DNA of 64,000 nucleotides from Actinophytocola glycyrrhizae (GCF_042653545.1 NZ_JBHSIS010000008.1:186001-250000), one strand, 5' to 3'; numbered from the stretch's first letter, positions 27,495 to 37,500 are shown. The notes: generated by a model from the sequence alone, not told the origin. Numbers and translations are program-made.

Positions 27495-30122
27495 TCAGCC
27501 TGCCGACAGCAGCAGTTCGCGGACCTCGTCCGCCGACTCGGTGTCGCCCACCTCGTGGAACAACGCGTGTGCCTGGCGCAGGCGGTCGCCCGGCTCGTGG
27601 CCCAGCACGGCGAGGCGGGTCAGCAGCTTCGCCGCGAGCCAGCGGTCGCCCGCCGCGAAGCTCGCCGTGACGCCCTTGTCGTACCACTCGCGCGCGTCGG
27701 CGGGCCTGCCCGCGTCCCAGTACAGGTCGGCGAGGTGGGCGTAGGTGTAGCGCAGGCCGTCGACCTCGCCCACCTCGGTCTGCAAGGCCAGTGCCAGCAA
27801 CAGGTTCGTCTCCGCGGCCGCGTACTCGCCGCGCTGCCGGTACACGTCGCCGAGGTTGTTGAGGCTGTAGCCGACACCGCGCTGGTCGCCGACCGAGCGG
27901 AACAGGTCGAGCGCCTTGTGGTGGGCGGCGGCGGCCTCGTCGAAACGCCCGAGCCGGTCGTACACCACCCCGAGGTTGTTGAGGTTCCACGCGGAGCAGT
28001 GCGGCGCGTCCACCCGCGCGTACAGCTCCTCGGCGCCGACGTGGCAGGCGACCGCCTCGTCGTCGTGCGCGAGGTCGTCGTGGACGACGCCGAGACCGTT
28101 GAGCACGAGGGCCTCCCCCAGCTCACTGCCCACCCGCCGGGCCGCCGCGAGCGCGGCCTCGTGCGTGGTGAGCCAGTCGCCCCAGTGCTTGCCGATGTTG
28201 AAGTACGTCAGCAGCATGGCGGCGAGCCGCCACGCGAGGTCGTCGTCCCGCCCGGAGGTCACCAGCGCCACCAGCACCGGCCGTTCCGCGTCGAACCACG
28301 CGAGCGCGGCCGCCGCGTCGGGGAACGAGCTCCCGCCCTCCGGCACCCCGGTCATCGGGATCTCCGGTGACTGCGGGATGAGCGCGAACCGCGCGGCGGC
28401 CGCGGACCGCACGTACCACGCGAACAACCGCCGCACCGCGCCGGCGTCCGGCTCCTGCTGCTCGGCCGCGTACGCGCGCAGCAGGTCGTGCATGCCGAAC
28501 CGGCCGCCCGCCGACTCCTCGACGAGGTGCGCCCGCGCGAGCGACGCCAGCGCGCGCCGGGTGGTCCTGCCGTCGAAGCCCGCGAGCGCGCCGAGCGCGT
28601 CCGGTGGCGCGTCCCACGGGTGGCGGCCCATGAGGCGGAACAGGCGGGCGGCGTCGTCGTCGAGGTGGCGGTGGGACCACGAGAACACGGCGCGGATGTC
28701 GGTGCCGGGGTCGCCGGTCGCGTCGAGCACGTCCAGGTCGAGGTCGGCGACCACGTCGGTGACCCGCAGCCCGGCGCGGATGCCGACGGCCTCCGCCGCG
28801 ATCCGCAACGCGAGCGGCAGCCGCGCGCACCGGTCGACCAGCTCGCCGACCGCGGTGTGCTCGGCGTCCGCGCGGGCGCCGACCAGGCGGCGCACCAGGT
28901 CCGACGCCTCGGCGGGCGGCAGCCGGTCCAGGTCCACCCGAGCCGCGCCGTCGCGGGCGACGAGCCCGGCGAGCGAGTCGCGGCTGGTGACCACCACGAA
29001 GCAGTCCGGCCCGGCGGGCAGCAGCGGCCGCACCTGCGCCACCGAGTGCGCGTTGTCCAGCAGGACCAGGACCTTCCTGTCGTGCACGAGCGACCGGAAC
29101 CGCGCGGCCAGCTCGACCGGGTCGGTCGGCGCGGCGGCCCCGGGCACCCCGAGCGCCCGGAGGAACCCGGCCAGCACGTCCGCTGGCACGAGCGGACGGC
29201 CCGGCCCGAACCCGTGCAGGTCCACGTACAGCTGGCCGTCCGGGAAGGACTCCCTGTTGCGGTGTGCCCAGCGCACGGCGAGCGCGGTCTTGCCGACCCC
29301 GGCGGTGCCCGCGACGACCAGCGGCCCCGCCCGGCGCGCCCACGCCGCGGCCATGGCCGCCATCGCGTCGTCCCTGCCGACGAACGCGGGCACGTCCTTG
29401 GGCAGCTGCGCGGGCCCCGCCCACCCGGTGACCGGATCGCCGGCCAGGACACGTGCCTCGAGCGCACGCAGCTCGAACCCCGGCTCGACGCCCAGCTCGA
29501 CCACCAGCGCGTCGCGTGCGCAGCGGTAGGCGCGCAGCGCGTCGGCCCGCCTGCCCGCCTCGTACAGGGCGGTGACGTGCAGCAGGTGCGCCCGCTCCCG
29601 CAACGGGTGGGCGCGGACCAGCTCGGCGAGGTCGGTCACGACCGAGGTGGCCCGGCCGGCGGCCAGCTCGGCGGCGTAGCGGTCCTCCTCCGCTGCGAGC
29701 CGCCGCTCGGTGAGCCTGGCGGCCTCGTCGGTGAGCAGCGGCACGTCCAGCCCCTGGTACGGCTCGCCCTGCCACAGCCGCAGCGCCTCCCGCAGCGACT
29801 CCGGCCGCCCGTCGTGGACCAGCAGCTCGAACCGGGTCGCGTCCAGCTCGTCGGCGTCGGCCCGCAGCCGGTAGGCGTCGCGGTGGAAGGTGAGCCGGTC
29901 CGGGTCGTCGAGCACGCGGCGCAGGCGGTGCACGTGGAGCTGCAGCCGCTGCGCGCTGCGCGGGTCCGGCGCACCCCACATGGCCTCGATCAGGACGTCC
30001 ACCGGGACGGCGCCGTTCACGCGGGCGAGGAGCACCCCCAGCAGGATCGACTGCATGCGCCCCGCGGCGGGCGCGAGCCGCGTCCCCCTGCGCAGCCGCA
30101 CCGGTCCCAGCACCCCGAACAT
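27495..30122 (-). CDS. AfsR/SARP-type regulator: DNA-binding, BTAD, NB-ARC and TPR domains
   Basis: 875 residues if started at ATG 30122 (MFGVLGPVRL); ATG 30131 three codons earlier is equally possible and neither has a ribosome site. Domains: OmpR-like DNA-binding region ~1-85 (LRRGTRLAPAAGRMQSILLGVLLARVNGAVPVDVLIEAMWG), BTAD ~90-230, NB-ARC ATPase from ~245 with P-loop GTAGVGKT (272-279) and VLVLLDNAHS, then TPR repeats in the last 220 residues (LNNLGVVYDRLGRFDEAAAAHHKAL, LNNLGDVYRQRGEYAAAETNLLLAL). Such proteins activate secondary metabolism or stress genes. It is divergent from the Wadjet-like operon across 193 bases and may control it. Confidence 0.88.
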   Translation of the reverse strand: MFGVLGPVRLRRGTRLAPAAGRMQSILLGVLLARVNGAVPVDVLIEAMWGAPDPRSAQRLQLHVHRLRRVLDDPDRLTFHRDAYRLRADADELDATRFELLVHDGRPESLREALRLWQGEPYQGLDVPLLTDEAARLTERRLAAEEDRYAAELAAGRATSVVTDLAELVRAHPLRERAHLLHVTALYEAGRRADALRAYRCARDALVVELGVEPGFELRALEARVLAGDPVTGWAGPAQLPKDVPAFVGRDDAMAAMAAAWARRAGPLVVAGTAGVGKTALAVRWAHRNRESFPDGQLYVDLHGFGPGRPLVPADVLAGFLRALGVPGAAAPTDPVELAARFRSLVHDRKVLVLLDNAHSVAQVRPLLPAGPDCFVVVTSRDSLAGLVARDGAARVDLDRLPPAEASDLVRRLVGARADAEHTAVGELVDRCARLPLALRIAAEAVGIRAGLRVTDVVADLDLDVLDATGDPGTDIRAVFSWSHRHLDDDAARLFRLMGRHPWDAPPDALGALAGFDGRTTRRALASLARAHLVEESAGGRFGMHDLLRAYAAEQQEPDAGAVRRLFAWYVRSAAAARFALIPQSPEIPMTGVPEGGSSFPDAAAALAWFDAERPVLVALVTSGRDDDLAWRLAAMLLTYFNIGKHWGDWLTTHEAALAAARRVGSELGEALVLNGLGVVHDDLAHDDEAVACHVGAEELYARVDAPHCSAWNLNNLGVVYDRLGRFDEAAAAHHKALDLFRSVGDQRGVGYSLNNLGDVYRQRGEYAAAETNLLLALALQTEVGEVDGLRYTYAHLADLYWDAGRPADAREWYDKGVTASFAAGDRWLAAKLLTRLAVLGHEPGDRLRQAHALFHEVGDTESADEVRELLLSAG

Positions 30123-30301
30123 GATTGCCATCGGCGAACAAGAGCATGCCACCGCGCCGCAGATACGAGCGGTACCGGGCGAACCGGGAGGAAAGCGACG
30201 CCGGACCGCTCCGCGTGCCCGGAACGTCCGAGGCGTCTTTCCTGCCTCGATGTCCCCCGGCCGGGTGGGGCACGTCGCCCGGCGTCGTCGGTCGGCGCGG
30301 G

Positions 30302-30307
30302 TAGGGT
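30302..30307 (+). promoter_or_regulatory. Putative -10 box (TAGGGT) of the Wadjet-like operon
   Basis: TAGGGT lies 8 bases before the jetA ATG at 30316; no ribosome site is present, so the operon mRNA is probably leaderless. Confidence 0.4.
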
Positions 30308-30315
30308 GACCGACC

Positions 30316-31869
30316 ATGGCATCGGACCCTCCCGCCGACCTGGCGGCGGACGAGGCGCGCCGGCTCAAGCTGTACGCCTACCTGGACGCGCGCGAGCACC
30401 GGCGCACCTACCTGTGGATCATGCGGCTGTTCGCGTCGACGCTGCTCGCGGACCTGTCCGCGGGTGAGGTGTCGGCCGCGCTGAGCGCCGCGGAACGGCG
30501 TGGTGACATCGCGCCCGGCGAGTCCCGCGTGGAGAACGTGATCACCCGGCTCAAGCAGCTCGTCGAGTGGGGCAACCTGGTCGCGGGCCGCCGCGAGGTG
30601 GTCGCCTCCTCGATCGCCGAGTTCCAGCACGGCAGCGTCCGCTACCAGGTCAGCAAGCTCGGCGTGCGTGTCCAGCGGGACGTCGACGAGCTGCTGCGCA
30701 CCACCGAGGGCGCACGCGAGGTCTCCCGCGAGCTGCTGCCCGCCATCGCCGCCGGCCTCGACGAGCTGCTCGTCCGGCTGTCCCGCGCCAGCCACGAGCA
30801 CGCCCGCGCACCCGGCTCCGACACCGCGCAGCGGGCCGTCGAACGGATGGCGGAGCAGGTCACCACGCTCTTCCTGCAGCACGGAGAGCTGGCGGCGACG
30901 GTCCGCGACTTCTACGCCTACCTCGGTCAGGTCGTCACCCGCTACCACCTGGCCTCCGACGAGATCTCCGGGTTCCGCAACCTGCTGGTCGAGTACATCC
31001 AGATGGTCGTCGAGGACGTGCTGCGGTACACGCCCGCGATCGCCGAGATCCTCACCCGCGACGAGTTCGCCGACGCCACCCGCCACCTGCTGCGCCTGCT
31101 CACCCCGTCCGGTTCGCTGGGCCGCGACGTGGAACGGGCCCGGGGTCGCGCGGCCGCCGACTGGCGGGAGCTGACCGACTGGTTCGTCGACCGGCCGGGC
31201 CGCCCTTCGCAGGTCACGGCGCTGCGGGAGGCCACGGCCCGCGCCATCGGCACGCTGCTGGCCACCGTCAAGCGCGCCACGTCCGGCGGCGGTCCCGAGC
31301 CGGGCCGCCGCGCCGAGCTGCTGACGCTCGCGAAGTGGTTCGACGAGTCGACCCCCGACCAGGCGCACACGCTCGCGGCCGCCGCGTTCGGGCTGCACTC
31401 GGCCCGCCACGTCTCCCCCGCGCCGGAGCACGACGGCGACGACGAGCAGACCCCGTGGGCCGACGGTCCGGTCGTCGACGTGCTGGTCACCGTCCGCGGC
31501 CGGGGTGAGCGCACCCGCGGCCGCACGTCCCGCATCCTCGACAACCCGCTGGGCCGCGAGCAGCTGCTCGCCGAGGCCCGCAACGCCGACGCCCGGCACA
31601 CGGCCGCGGTCGCCGAGCTGGCTTCGGCCGGCGGGCGGCTGGACCACGTGACCCTGTCCGCCGACGCGCTCGGCACGCTGTGCGGCCTGCTCACCGACGC
31701 CATGGCGCAACGCGAACGCACCACCGACCCCGGCGAGGCCGTCGACCCGGTCGGCGGGCTGACGCTGCGCCTGCGCCCCGAGTCGGGCGGCACGGCCGTC
31801 ATCCACACCGCGGGTGGCGTGCTCGAACTGCAGGACACCGCCGTCGAGTTCAGTACCGGCACGAAATGA
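30316..31869 (+). CDS. jetA: DUF2397 / TIGR02677 protein, Wadjet type II JetA-like
   Basis: 517 residues. The N-terminus (LYAYLDAREHRRTYLWIMRLFASTLLADLSAGEVSAAL, then VENVITRLKQLVEWGNL) and central helical region match DUF2397 proteins, the kleisin-like JetA subunit of type II Wadjet (MukF-like). In Wadjet, JetA, JetB and JetC form an SMC-type complex that extrudes DNA loops and recognises small circular plasmids. First gene of the operon; its stop overlaps an ATG at 31866 that begins the repeat-encoded mini-ORFs. Family call from memory of the profile, with strong context support from jetB and jetC. Confidence 0.88.
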   Translation: MASDPPADLAADEARRLKLYAYLDAREHRRTYLWIMRLFASTLLADLSAGEVSAALSAAERRGDIAPGESRVENVITRLKQLVEWGNLVAGRREVVASSIAEFQHGSVRYQVSKLGVRVQRDVDELLRTTEGAREVSRELLPAIAAGLDELLVRLSRASHEHARAPGSDTAQRAVERMAEQVTTLFLQHGELAATVRDFYAYLGQVVTRYHLASDEISGFRNLLVEYIQMVVEDVLRYTPAIAEILTRDEFADATRHLLRLLTPSGSLGRDVERARGRAAADWRELTDWFVDRPGRPSQVTALREATARAIGTLLATVKRATSGGGPEPGRRAELLTLAKWFDESTPDQAHTLAAAAFGLHSARHVSPAPEHDGDDEQTPWADGPVVDVLVTVRGRGERTRGRTSRILDNPLGREQLLAEARNADARHTAAVAELASAGGRLDHVTLSADALGTLCGLLTDAMAQRERTTDPGEAVDPVGGLTLRLRPESGGTAVIHTAGGVLELQDTAVEFSTGTK

Positions 31870-32127
31870 ACACCGTGAGCGGGAGCGAAGGAGCGTGCGC
31901 CGTCTGGACCGAGGAGCGCGCGCAGGCGCGAGGAACGAGCGCCGAGCACGTGACGAGGGAAGACGGCGTGCTAGCGGATGAGCGAAGCGAACCATGAACA
32001 CCGTGAGCGGGAGTGAAGGAGCGTGCGCCGTCTGGACCGAGGAGCGCGCGCCGGGCACGCGACGAGGGAAGACGGCGTGCTGGCGGACGAGCGAAGCGAA
32101 CCAGGTACACCGTGAGCGAAGCGAACC
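31866..32127 (+). repeat. Tandem repeat between jetA and jetB, with two overlapping mini-ORFs
   Basis: Three consecutive units: 31866-31993 (128 bp), 31994-32102 (109 bp, a 19-base deletion) and 32103-32127 (25 bp, internal deletion). Units 1 and 2 begin ATGAACACCGTGAGCGGGAG; all end GCGAAGCGAACC. Mini-ORF 31866-31997 (43 aa, MNTVSGSEGACAVWTEERAQ...) overlaps the jetA stop (ATGA); mini-ORF 31994-32131 (45 aa) overlaps the first mini-ORF and then the jetB start, both ATGA. None of the three starts has a ribosome site. jetB itself begins ATGAACACCG, like the units. Confidence 0.75.
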
Positions 32128-33312
32128 ATGAACACCGAGGTCCTCGACCGGCTCAGTGAGATCGACCAGGCCGACGCGGTGCGGTGTGCCCGGGTCCTCC
32201 TGCGCCGCCCGCTGCTGCGCACCGGCGGGCAGGAGAGCGAGCTGCTGCCGCTGGTCTACCGGCATCGCGCGGTGCTGTCCGAGCTGTTCGCGGGTGTGCT
32301 CGGCTACCGGCTCGTCGTGGAACGGCGGTTCGCGCGCCTGTACAAGTCCGGTCCCGGTCACGACCCGACCCGGGGCGAGGCCACGCTGACCCCGCGCGGC
32401 TACGCCTACCTGGCCCTCACGCTCGCCTCGCTCACCGGCGTCGGCCAGCAGACGCTGCTGTCCCGCCTGGTCACCGACATCCGCTCGGCCGCGGGCGACG
32501 CCGGCATCGAGGTGTCCGACGACCTCGGCGAGCTGCGCGCGATCGCGTCGGCGCTGCGGTACCTGGTGTCGCTCGGTGTGCTCACCGAGATCGAGGGCAC
32601 GGTCACCGGCGACGACGAGGCGCTCCTCACGATCGACACCACGCTGCTCGGCCAGCTCGTGGCGGGGCCGATCGGTGTCGCGGCCACGCCGACCGAGCTG
32701 GTCACGCTCGCCGCCCGCCCCGGCCCGCGCGGCGTCGAGCACGCGCTGCGGCGCAGGCTGGTGGAGAACCCGGTGACCCACTACGCCGACCTCACCGACG
32801 ACGAGGCCGCCTGGCTGCGCAGGCGCGCCCGGCAGGAGTCACGGCTGATCGAACGCTGCTTCGGGCTGGTCGCCGAGGTCCGGCGGGAGGGCATCGCGGT
32901 CACCGACCCCGAGGACTACCTCACCGACGTCTCGTTCCCCGGCCAGTCGACGGTCGCGCGGGTGGCGTTGCTCGCGCTGCCGGACCTGCTTTCGTCGGGC
33001 GCGGTGCGGGATGGTTGGGTTGCGGTACCGGTCGAGCGCGTCACCACGGTGTGCGACGAGCTGGTCGACGCCTACCCCGCCGCGTGGTCGAAGCTGATGG
33101 TGGCGAGCATCCCGAAGCTGGTGGACGACGTCCTGCAGCTGTTGCTGTCGCTGGGGTTGGCCAGGCAGGCAGAGGACGATGTCTGGCTGCTCAGCCCCGC
33201 CGCGCACCGGTGGGCGCCGGAGCCGGACGGGGCGCCCAAGCAGGACGAGGAACCAGTGCCCGCGCCCGAACCCGGCTGGTCGCTCTTTGATCACGAGGGG
33301 GAGACCCGATGA
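32128..33312 (+). CDS. jetB: DUF2398 / TIGR02678 protein, Wadjet type II JetB-like
   Basis: 394 residues. Winged-helix-rich protein; the N-terminal QADAVRCARVLLRRPLLRTGG, then ELLPLVYRHRAVLSELFAGVLGYRLVVERRFARLYK is the DUF2398 pattern, corresponding to the JetB (MukE-like) subunit. A proline-rich tail ends the protein. Start ATG 32128 lacks a Shine-Dalgarno sequence and overlaps the preceding mini-ORF stop, so expression may depend on reinitiation. The stop overlaps the jetC start by four bases (ATGA). Confidence 0.88.
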   Translation: MNTEVLDRLSEIDQADAVRCARVLLRRPLLRTGGQESELLPLVYRHRAVLSELFAGVLGYRLVVERRFARLYKSGPGHDPTRGEATLTPRGYAYLALTLASLTGVGQQTLLSRLVTDIRSAAGDAGIEVSDDLGELRAIASALRYLVSLGVLTEIEGTVTGDDEALLTIDTTLLGQLVAGPIGVAATPTELVTLAARPGPRGVEHALRRRLVENPVTHYADLTDDEAAWLRRRARQESRLIERCFGLVAEVRREGIAVTDPEDYLTDVSFPGQSTVARVALLALPDLLSSGAVRDGWVAVPVERVTTVCDELVDAYPAAWSKLMVASIPKLVDDVLQLLLSLGLARQAEDDVWLLSPAAHRWAPEPDGAPKQDEEPVPAPEPGWSLFDHEGETR

Positions 33313-36300
33313 CCGCACCGCAGGGGAACGTGACGCAGCTCGGCCACGAGCACGTGACCGGACAGGACCCTCCGCTCCCCGGCGCGACCGGCACGTCCGT
33401 TTCCGGGGAGGCGGGCCAGTCCACCCGCTGGAAGCTGCACCGCGGCGGCATCGTGAACGTGTGGCAGTACGCGGTCGAGGAGTTCGACCTGTCCGGCGGC
33501 CGGGTGATCTTCCAGGGCACCAACGGCTCCGGCAAGTCCCGCACGCTGGAGCTGCTGCTGCCGCTGTGCCTCGACGGCGACCTGCGGCAGATCGGCTCGA
33601 AGGGCTACGACACGGTCAGCATGCGGCGCCTCATGCTCGACGACTACACCGGTGGCCCCAACCGCATCGGGTACGCGTGGATCGAGCTGCGCCGCACGGT
33701 CGGCGGGCGCGAGGAGTTCCTCACCAGCGGCGTCGGCATCAAGGCCTCCGCGAACTCGCAGCAGATCGGCGACTCGTGGCGGTTCGTCACCGACCGCCGC
33801 GTCGGCGGTGCCGCCGGCGACTTCCAGCTCGTGTTCGACGGCACCCCGGTCGGCCCGACCCAGCTGCGTGACCTGCTGGGCGCCGACTGCCTGCACGACG
33901 AGGAGCCGTTCCGCGCGAAGATCGCCGAGCTGGTGTACGGCATCCCGGCCGCCCGCTACGCGGATCTGCTGCACCTGCAACGAACCCTGCGCAACCCGGA
34001 CGTCGGCCTGAAGGTCCTCGAAGGGCAGCTGGAGCAGATCCTGTCCGACTCGCTGCCACCGCTGGACCCCGCGGTGGTCGAGCAACTGGCGCGGTCGTTC
34101 GAGGACCTGGAGTCGATCCGCGACAACATCCGCACCCTGGGTGCCGCGGACACCGCGCTGCAACGGTTCCTGTCGAGCTACGCTGGCTACGCGTACAGCT
34201 CGCTGCGGTCGGCGGGCAAGCGCGGTGTGGACGCGTCGAAGGAGCTGGCCACCGCACGCAACGAGATCACGAAGCTGATGGCGCGGCTGGCCGACGAGGA
34301 GTCCGCCGCCGAGAAGGCCGAGGTCGAGGTCGCGCAGCTGGAGGAGCAGGAGCTGACGCTCGAGTCGAAGATCGACTCGCTGAAGAGCAGCCCAGCCTAC
34401 GACAGCGTGCGGGACCTGGCCGACCGCAAACGGGTCGTGTCGGCCGCGCGGCAGGCGGCGGTGAGCGCGCTCAAGCAGCTGCGCACCCAGCGGGAGCACA
34501 CCGAGCAGCTCGTCGACTCGGTCGTGTCCGAGCTGGCCCGGTTCGTCGACGACACCAACCAGGCGGCCGACCTGGCCGACGCCGTGCGGTCCCGGATGCG
34601 GGAGGCGGGCCTGGACCCGCGCCTGTGCCCGCAGGTCCCCGCGGTGCCGGAGGCGGCGGCGACCGAGGTGCACGAGTTCGTCCGCCTGTCGCTGGACCCC
34701 GAGGCCGAGCCGCAGGAGGCGACCCGCCGCACCCCGCCGGACCTGCAGCCGCACTCGCTGCGTGCCGCGCTGGAAGCTGCCGGGGTGCAGGCCGGCGAGG
34801 CGGTCGCGGCGCTGCGGGAGCGGTGCGCGGTCACGCTGACGCTGCTGGAACGGGCCCGTGAGCTGGACTCCGAGCGGTCCGAGGTGGAGCGGTTGCAGCG
34901 GGAGGCCCGCGAGGCGCAGCTGGAGGCGACCGAGTCGGTCGGGCGGCGCAACGAGGCGGCGCAGCGCCTCGAGGACGTGGCGGCGACCTGGCACACGGCG
35001 GTGCTGCAGTGGTCGGCGGCCGGTCCGCTCGCCACGCTGGAGCGTGCGGCCGAGCTGGTGCCGCCGCACCTGGCGGACCTCACGGCGGACGTGGACGCGG
35101 CCCGCGGTGCCACCGAGCGGGCGGCGGCGTGGCTGCGCGGCAGGCTGCCGGTGCTGCACGCGGACGTGGACCGGGCCGGCCGCGGCGTCGAAGAGCTGGA
35201 CCGGCGGATGGCCGGGTCCGAGGACGAGCTGAACGCGCTGCGGGCCGGTGTCGACCCCGAGCCCGCGCTTCCGGTGTCCGCTGTGGACCGCGATCAGGCG
35301 GCGGGTGCCGCGTTCTACCGCCTGGTGGACTTCGCGCCGTCGCTGTCGCAGGAGGAGCGGGCCGGGTGTGAGGCGGCGCTGGAGTCCTCCGGCCTGCTGA
35401 ACGCGTGGGTGACGGCGGAGGGCACGCTGACCGACGCGGCGTCGCGGGACCTGACGGCGGTCGTGGCGGGCCCGGCGGTGTCGCCGTCGCTGTCGGACGT
35501 GCTGGTGCCCGCGGTGCCGCCGGGCTCACCGGTGTCGGCGGACCTGGTGACCCAGGTGCTGACCCGCGTCGGCCTCGGCACCGACGCCGGTCTGTCGGTC
35601 TCCCTGGACGGCCGCTGGCGGGCCGGTGTGCTGACGGGTGCGATGACCAAGCCGGCGGCGGAGTTCGTCGGCGCGGGCGCGCGGGAGACGACGCGGCACA
35701 AGCGGATCAGCGACCTGTCCTCGGAGCTGGCGCGGCTGGCGGACGAGCGCGAGCTGGCAGTGAAGGCGCTGGCGATGGCGCAGGAGAACGTGGCCGCGTG
35801 GGAGCGGCACACCGACGAGTACCCGGACGACCGCGAGGTGCTGGCCGCGCACGTGACGCTGCGGGCGGCGGCCGCGTCGGCGGACGACGCGAGCAAGAAG
35901 GCGTTCTCGTTGCGGGACAAGCACTCCGGTACGGGCGACCGCTACCGGGCCCGCCAGGACGCGCTGCTCACCGACGCCCGCGCGGCGGGCCTCGACGCGA
36001 CGGCCGAGTCGCTGCAGCTGGCGCGGGCGTCGGCACTGGAGGCCCGCACCACGGCCGAACAGCTGGCCACGGCGTTGACGAAACGCTGCCTCGGCGGCGT
36101 GGACAGCCTCACCAGGTCGCTGGACAGCCACGCCCGCGTCGACGCGGAACTGGCCGACGTGCAGGCGGGCGCGGACCGCGCGTGCCTGGACTACCTGAAC
36201 GAGCAGGCGGGCTACGAGGAGCGGGTCCGTGCCATCGGCGGCGCGGCGGAGCAACTGGAACGTGAGCTGTCGGCGGCCGAGGAGGAGCGCGCGGCGGTCC

Positions 36301-37496
36301 GCCAGCGCCTGCCCGAGGTCCGGCAGGAAGCGACGGCGGCGCGGGTGAAGGCCGGCAAGACACAGACGCAGATCGACACGAAACAGTCGAAGATCACCGA
36401 GCTGACCGAGCGCGAAGCGCTGGCACGGCAACGTTTCCGCGACGCCCTGGCGGCGGACGGCGTGTGGTCGGCGGCGGTCGAGCCGCCGCTGCCGGAGGAC
36501 CTGGGCGAGGCGTACCAGGTCCTGACGGCGCACCCGAGGGACGGCGTCAGCGAGGACACCGTCCTCGGCAACCTGCAGACGCTGCAGTCCACCCTCGCGG
36601 GCAGCCACGACGTGATCGCGCAACGCGCCGCGGACATCCTGACGGTCACGGTGACCGGAGCGCAGGGCCCGCAACCGGTCGCGGTCGCGGCCCGCGAGGT
36701 GGCGCAACGCCTCACCGCGCAACGGGACCTGCTGTCCGAGGAGTACCAGCAGATCTTCGACGCGTTCATGCTGCGTGACCTCGCGGACAAGCTGGCCACC
36801 CAGATCGGGGTGGCGGACGACCTGTGCCGCCGCATGAACGACACCCTCGACGTGGCCCGCTCCAGCCAGGGCGTGCACGTGCAGCTGGACTGGCAGCCCG
36901 CGCCGGACCTGGACGAGGACATGCGCCAGGCCATGCAACTGATCCGCACCCCGTTCGCCAAGCGCGGCGAGGGCCAGGACGAGGCGCTGCGCACCGCGCT
37001 GACCGAACGCATCACGGCGGAACGCGACGGCCACTCCGGCGACTACGCGGAGGTGCTCGCCCGCGCACTGGACTACCGCACGTGGTACCGCTTCACGGTG
37101 CGGGTCAAGGACCTCGGCCCGGACGGCAGCCCGAGAACCCGCCGCATGCGCCAGCTCTCGTCGGGTGAGACCCGCCTGATCTCGTACGTGACGCTGTTCG
37201 CGGCGGCGTCGGCGTTCTACGACGCGGTCGGCACCGCGGCCGACCAGCCGCCGGTCCGCCTGGTCCTGCTGGACGAGGCGTTCGAACGGCTGGACGAGCC
37301 GACGATCGCGCGGATGCTCGGCCTGCTGGTGGACCTGGACATGGACTGGATCATCACGTGGCCGAGCGGCTGGGGCCTCTCGGAGAAGATCCCGCGCATG
37401 CACATCTACGACGTGTTGCGCCCCAAGGGCGGCAGCGGCATCGCGTGCACGCACGCGATCTGGACCGGCAAGTCCCTGACCGACGACCCGAGGTGA
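33309..37496 (+). CDS. jetC: SMC/SbcC-like ATPase (TIGR02680), Wadjet type II JetC-like
   Basis: 1395 residues. MukB/SMC-like motor. Walker A GTNGSGKS (70-77) within NVWQYAVEEFDLSGGRVIFQGTNGSGKS; long heptad-rich coiled coils (about 320-460 and 750-1080) flanking a hinge-like centre; C-terminal ABC signature LSSGE (1283-1287) and Walker B LVLLDEAFERLD (Asp1322, Glu1323). All motor residues are intact, so it should hydrolyse ATP. An N-terminal ~35-residue tail is low-complexity. In known Wadjet the JetABC motor hands plasmid DNA to the JetD nuclease; no jetD follows here. Confidence 0.93.
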   Translation: MTAPQGNVTQLGHEHVTGQDPPLPGATGTSVSGEAGQSTRWKLHRGGIVNVWQYAVEEFDLSGGRVIFQGTNGSGKSRTLELLLPLCLDGDLRQIGSKGYDTVSMRRLMLDDYTGGPNRIGYAWIELRRTVGGREEFLTSGVGIKASANSQQIGDSWRFVTDRRVGGAAGDFQLVFDGTPVGPTQLRDLLGADCLHDEEPFRAKIAELVYGIPAARYADLLHLQRTLRNPDVGLKVLEGQLEQILSDSLPPLDPAVVEQLARSFEDLESIRDNIRTLGAADTALQRFLSSYAGYAYSSLRSAGKRGVDASKELATARNEITKLMARLADEESAAEKAEVEVAQLEEQELTLESKIDSLKSSPAYDSVRDLADRKRVVSAARQAAVSALKQLRTQREHTEQLVDSVVSELARFVDDTNQAADLADAVRSRMREAGLDPRLCPQVPAVPEAAATEVHEFVRLSLDPEAEPQEATRRTPPDLQPHSLRAALEAAGVQAGEAVAALRERCAVTLTLLERARELDSERSEVERLQREAREAQLEATESVGRRNEAAQRLEDVAATWHTAVLQWSAAGPLATLERAAELVPPHLADLTADVDAARGATERAAAWLRGRLPVLHADVDRAGRGVEELDRRMAGSEDELNALRAGVDPEPALPVSAVDRDQAAGAAFYRLVDFAPSLSQEERAGCEAALESSGLLNAWVTAEGTLTDAASRDLTAVVAGPAVSPSLSDVLVPAVPPGSPVSADLVTQVLTRVGLGTDAGLSVSLDGRWRAGVLTGAMTKPAAEFVGAGARETTRHKRISDLSSELARLADERELAVKALAMAQENVAAWERHTDEYPDDREVLAAHVTLRAAAASADDASKKAFSLRDKHSGTGDRYRARQDALLTDARAAGLDATAESLQLARASALEARTTAEQLATALTKRCLGGVDSLTRSLDSHARVDAELADVQAGADRACLDYLNEQAGYEERVRAIGGAAEQLERELSAAEEERAAVRQRLPEVRQEATAARVKAGKTQTQIDTKQSKITELTEREALARQRFRDALAADGVWSAAVEPPLPEDLGEAYQVLTAHPRDGVSEDTVLGNLQTLQSTLAGSHDVIAQRAADILTVTVTGAQGPQPVAVAAREVAQRLTAQRDLLSEEYQQIFDAFMLRDLADKLATQIGVADDLCRRMNDTLDVARSSQGVHVQLDWQPAPDLDEDMRQAMQLIRTPFAKRGEGQDEALRTALTERITAERDGHSGDYAEVLARALDYRTWYRFTVRVKDLGPDGSPRTRRMRQLSSGETRLISYVTLFAAASAFYDAVGTAADQPPVRLVLLDEAFERLDEPTIARMLGLLVDLDMDWIITWPSGWGLSEKIPRMHIYDVLRPKGGSGIACTHAIWTGKSLTDDPR

Positions 37497-37500
37497 GCCC

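Noticed and set aside
28123..32781. A 1552-codon open frame on the minus strand
   Set aside because: It lies across the regulator and jetA/jetB in other frames, has arginine/glycine-rich shadow composition and no domain; high GC keeps antisense frames open.
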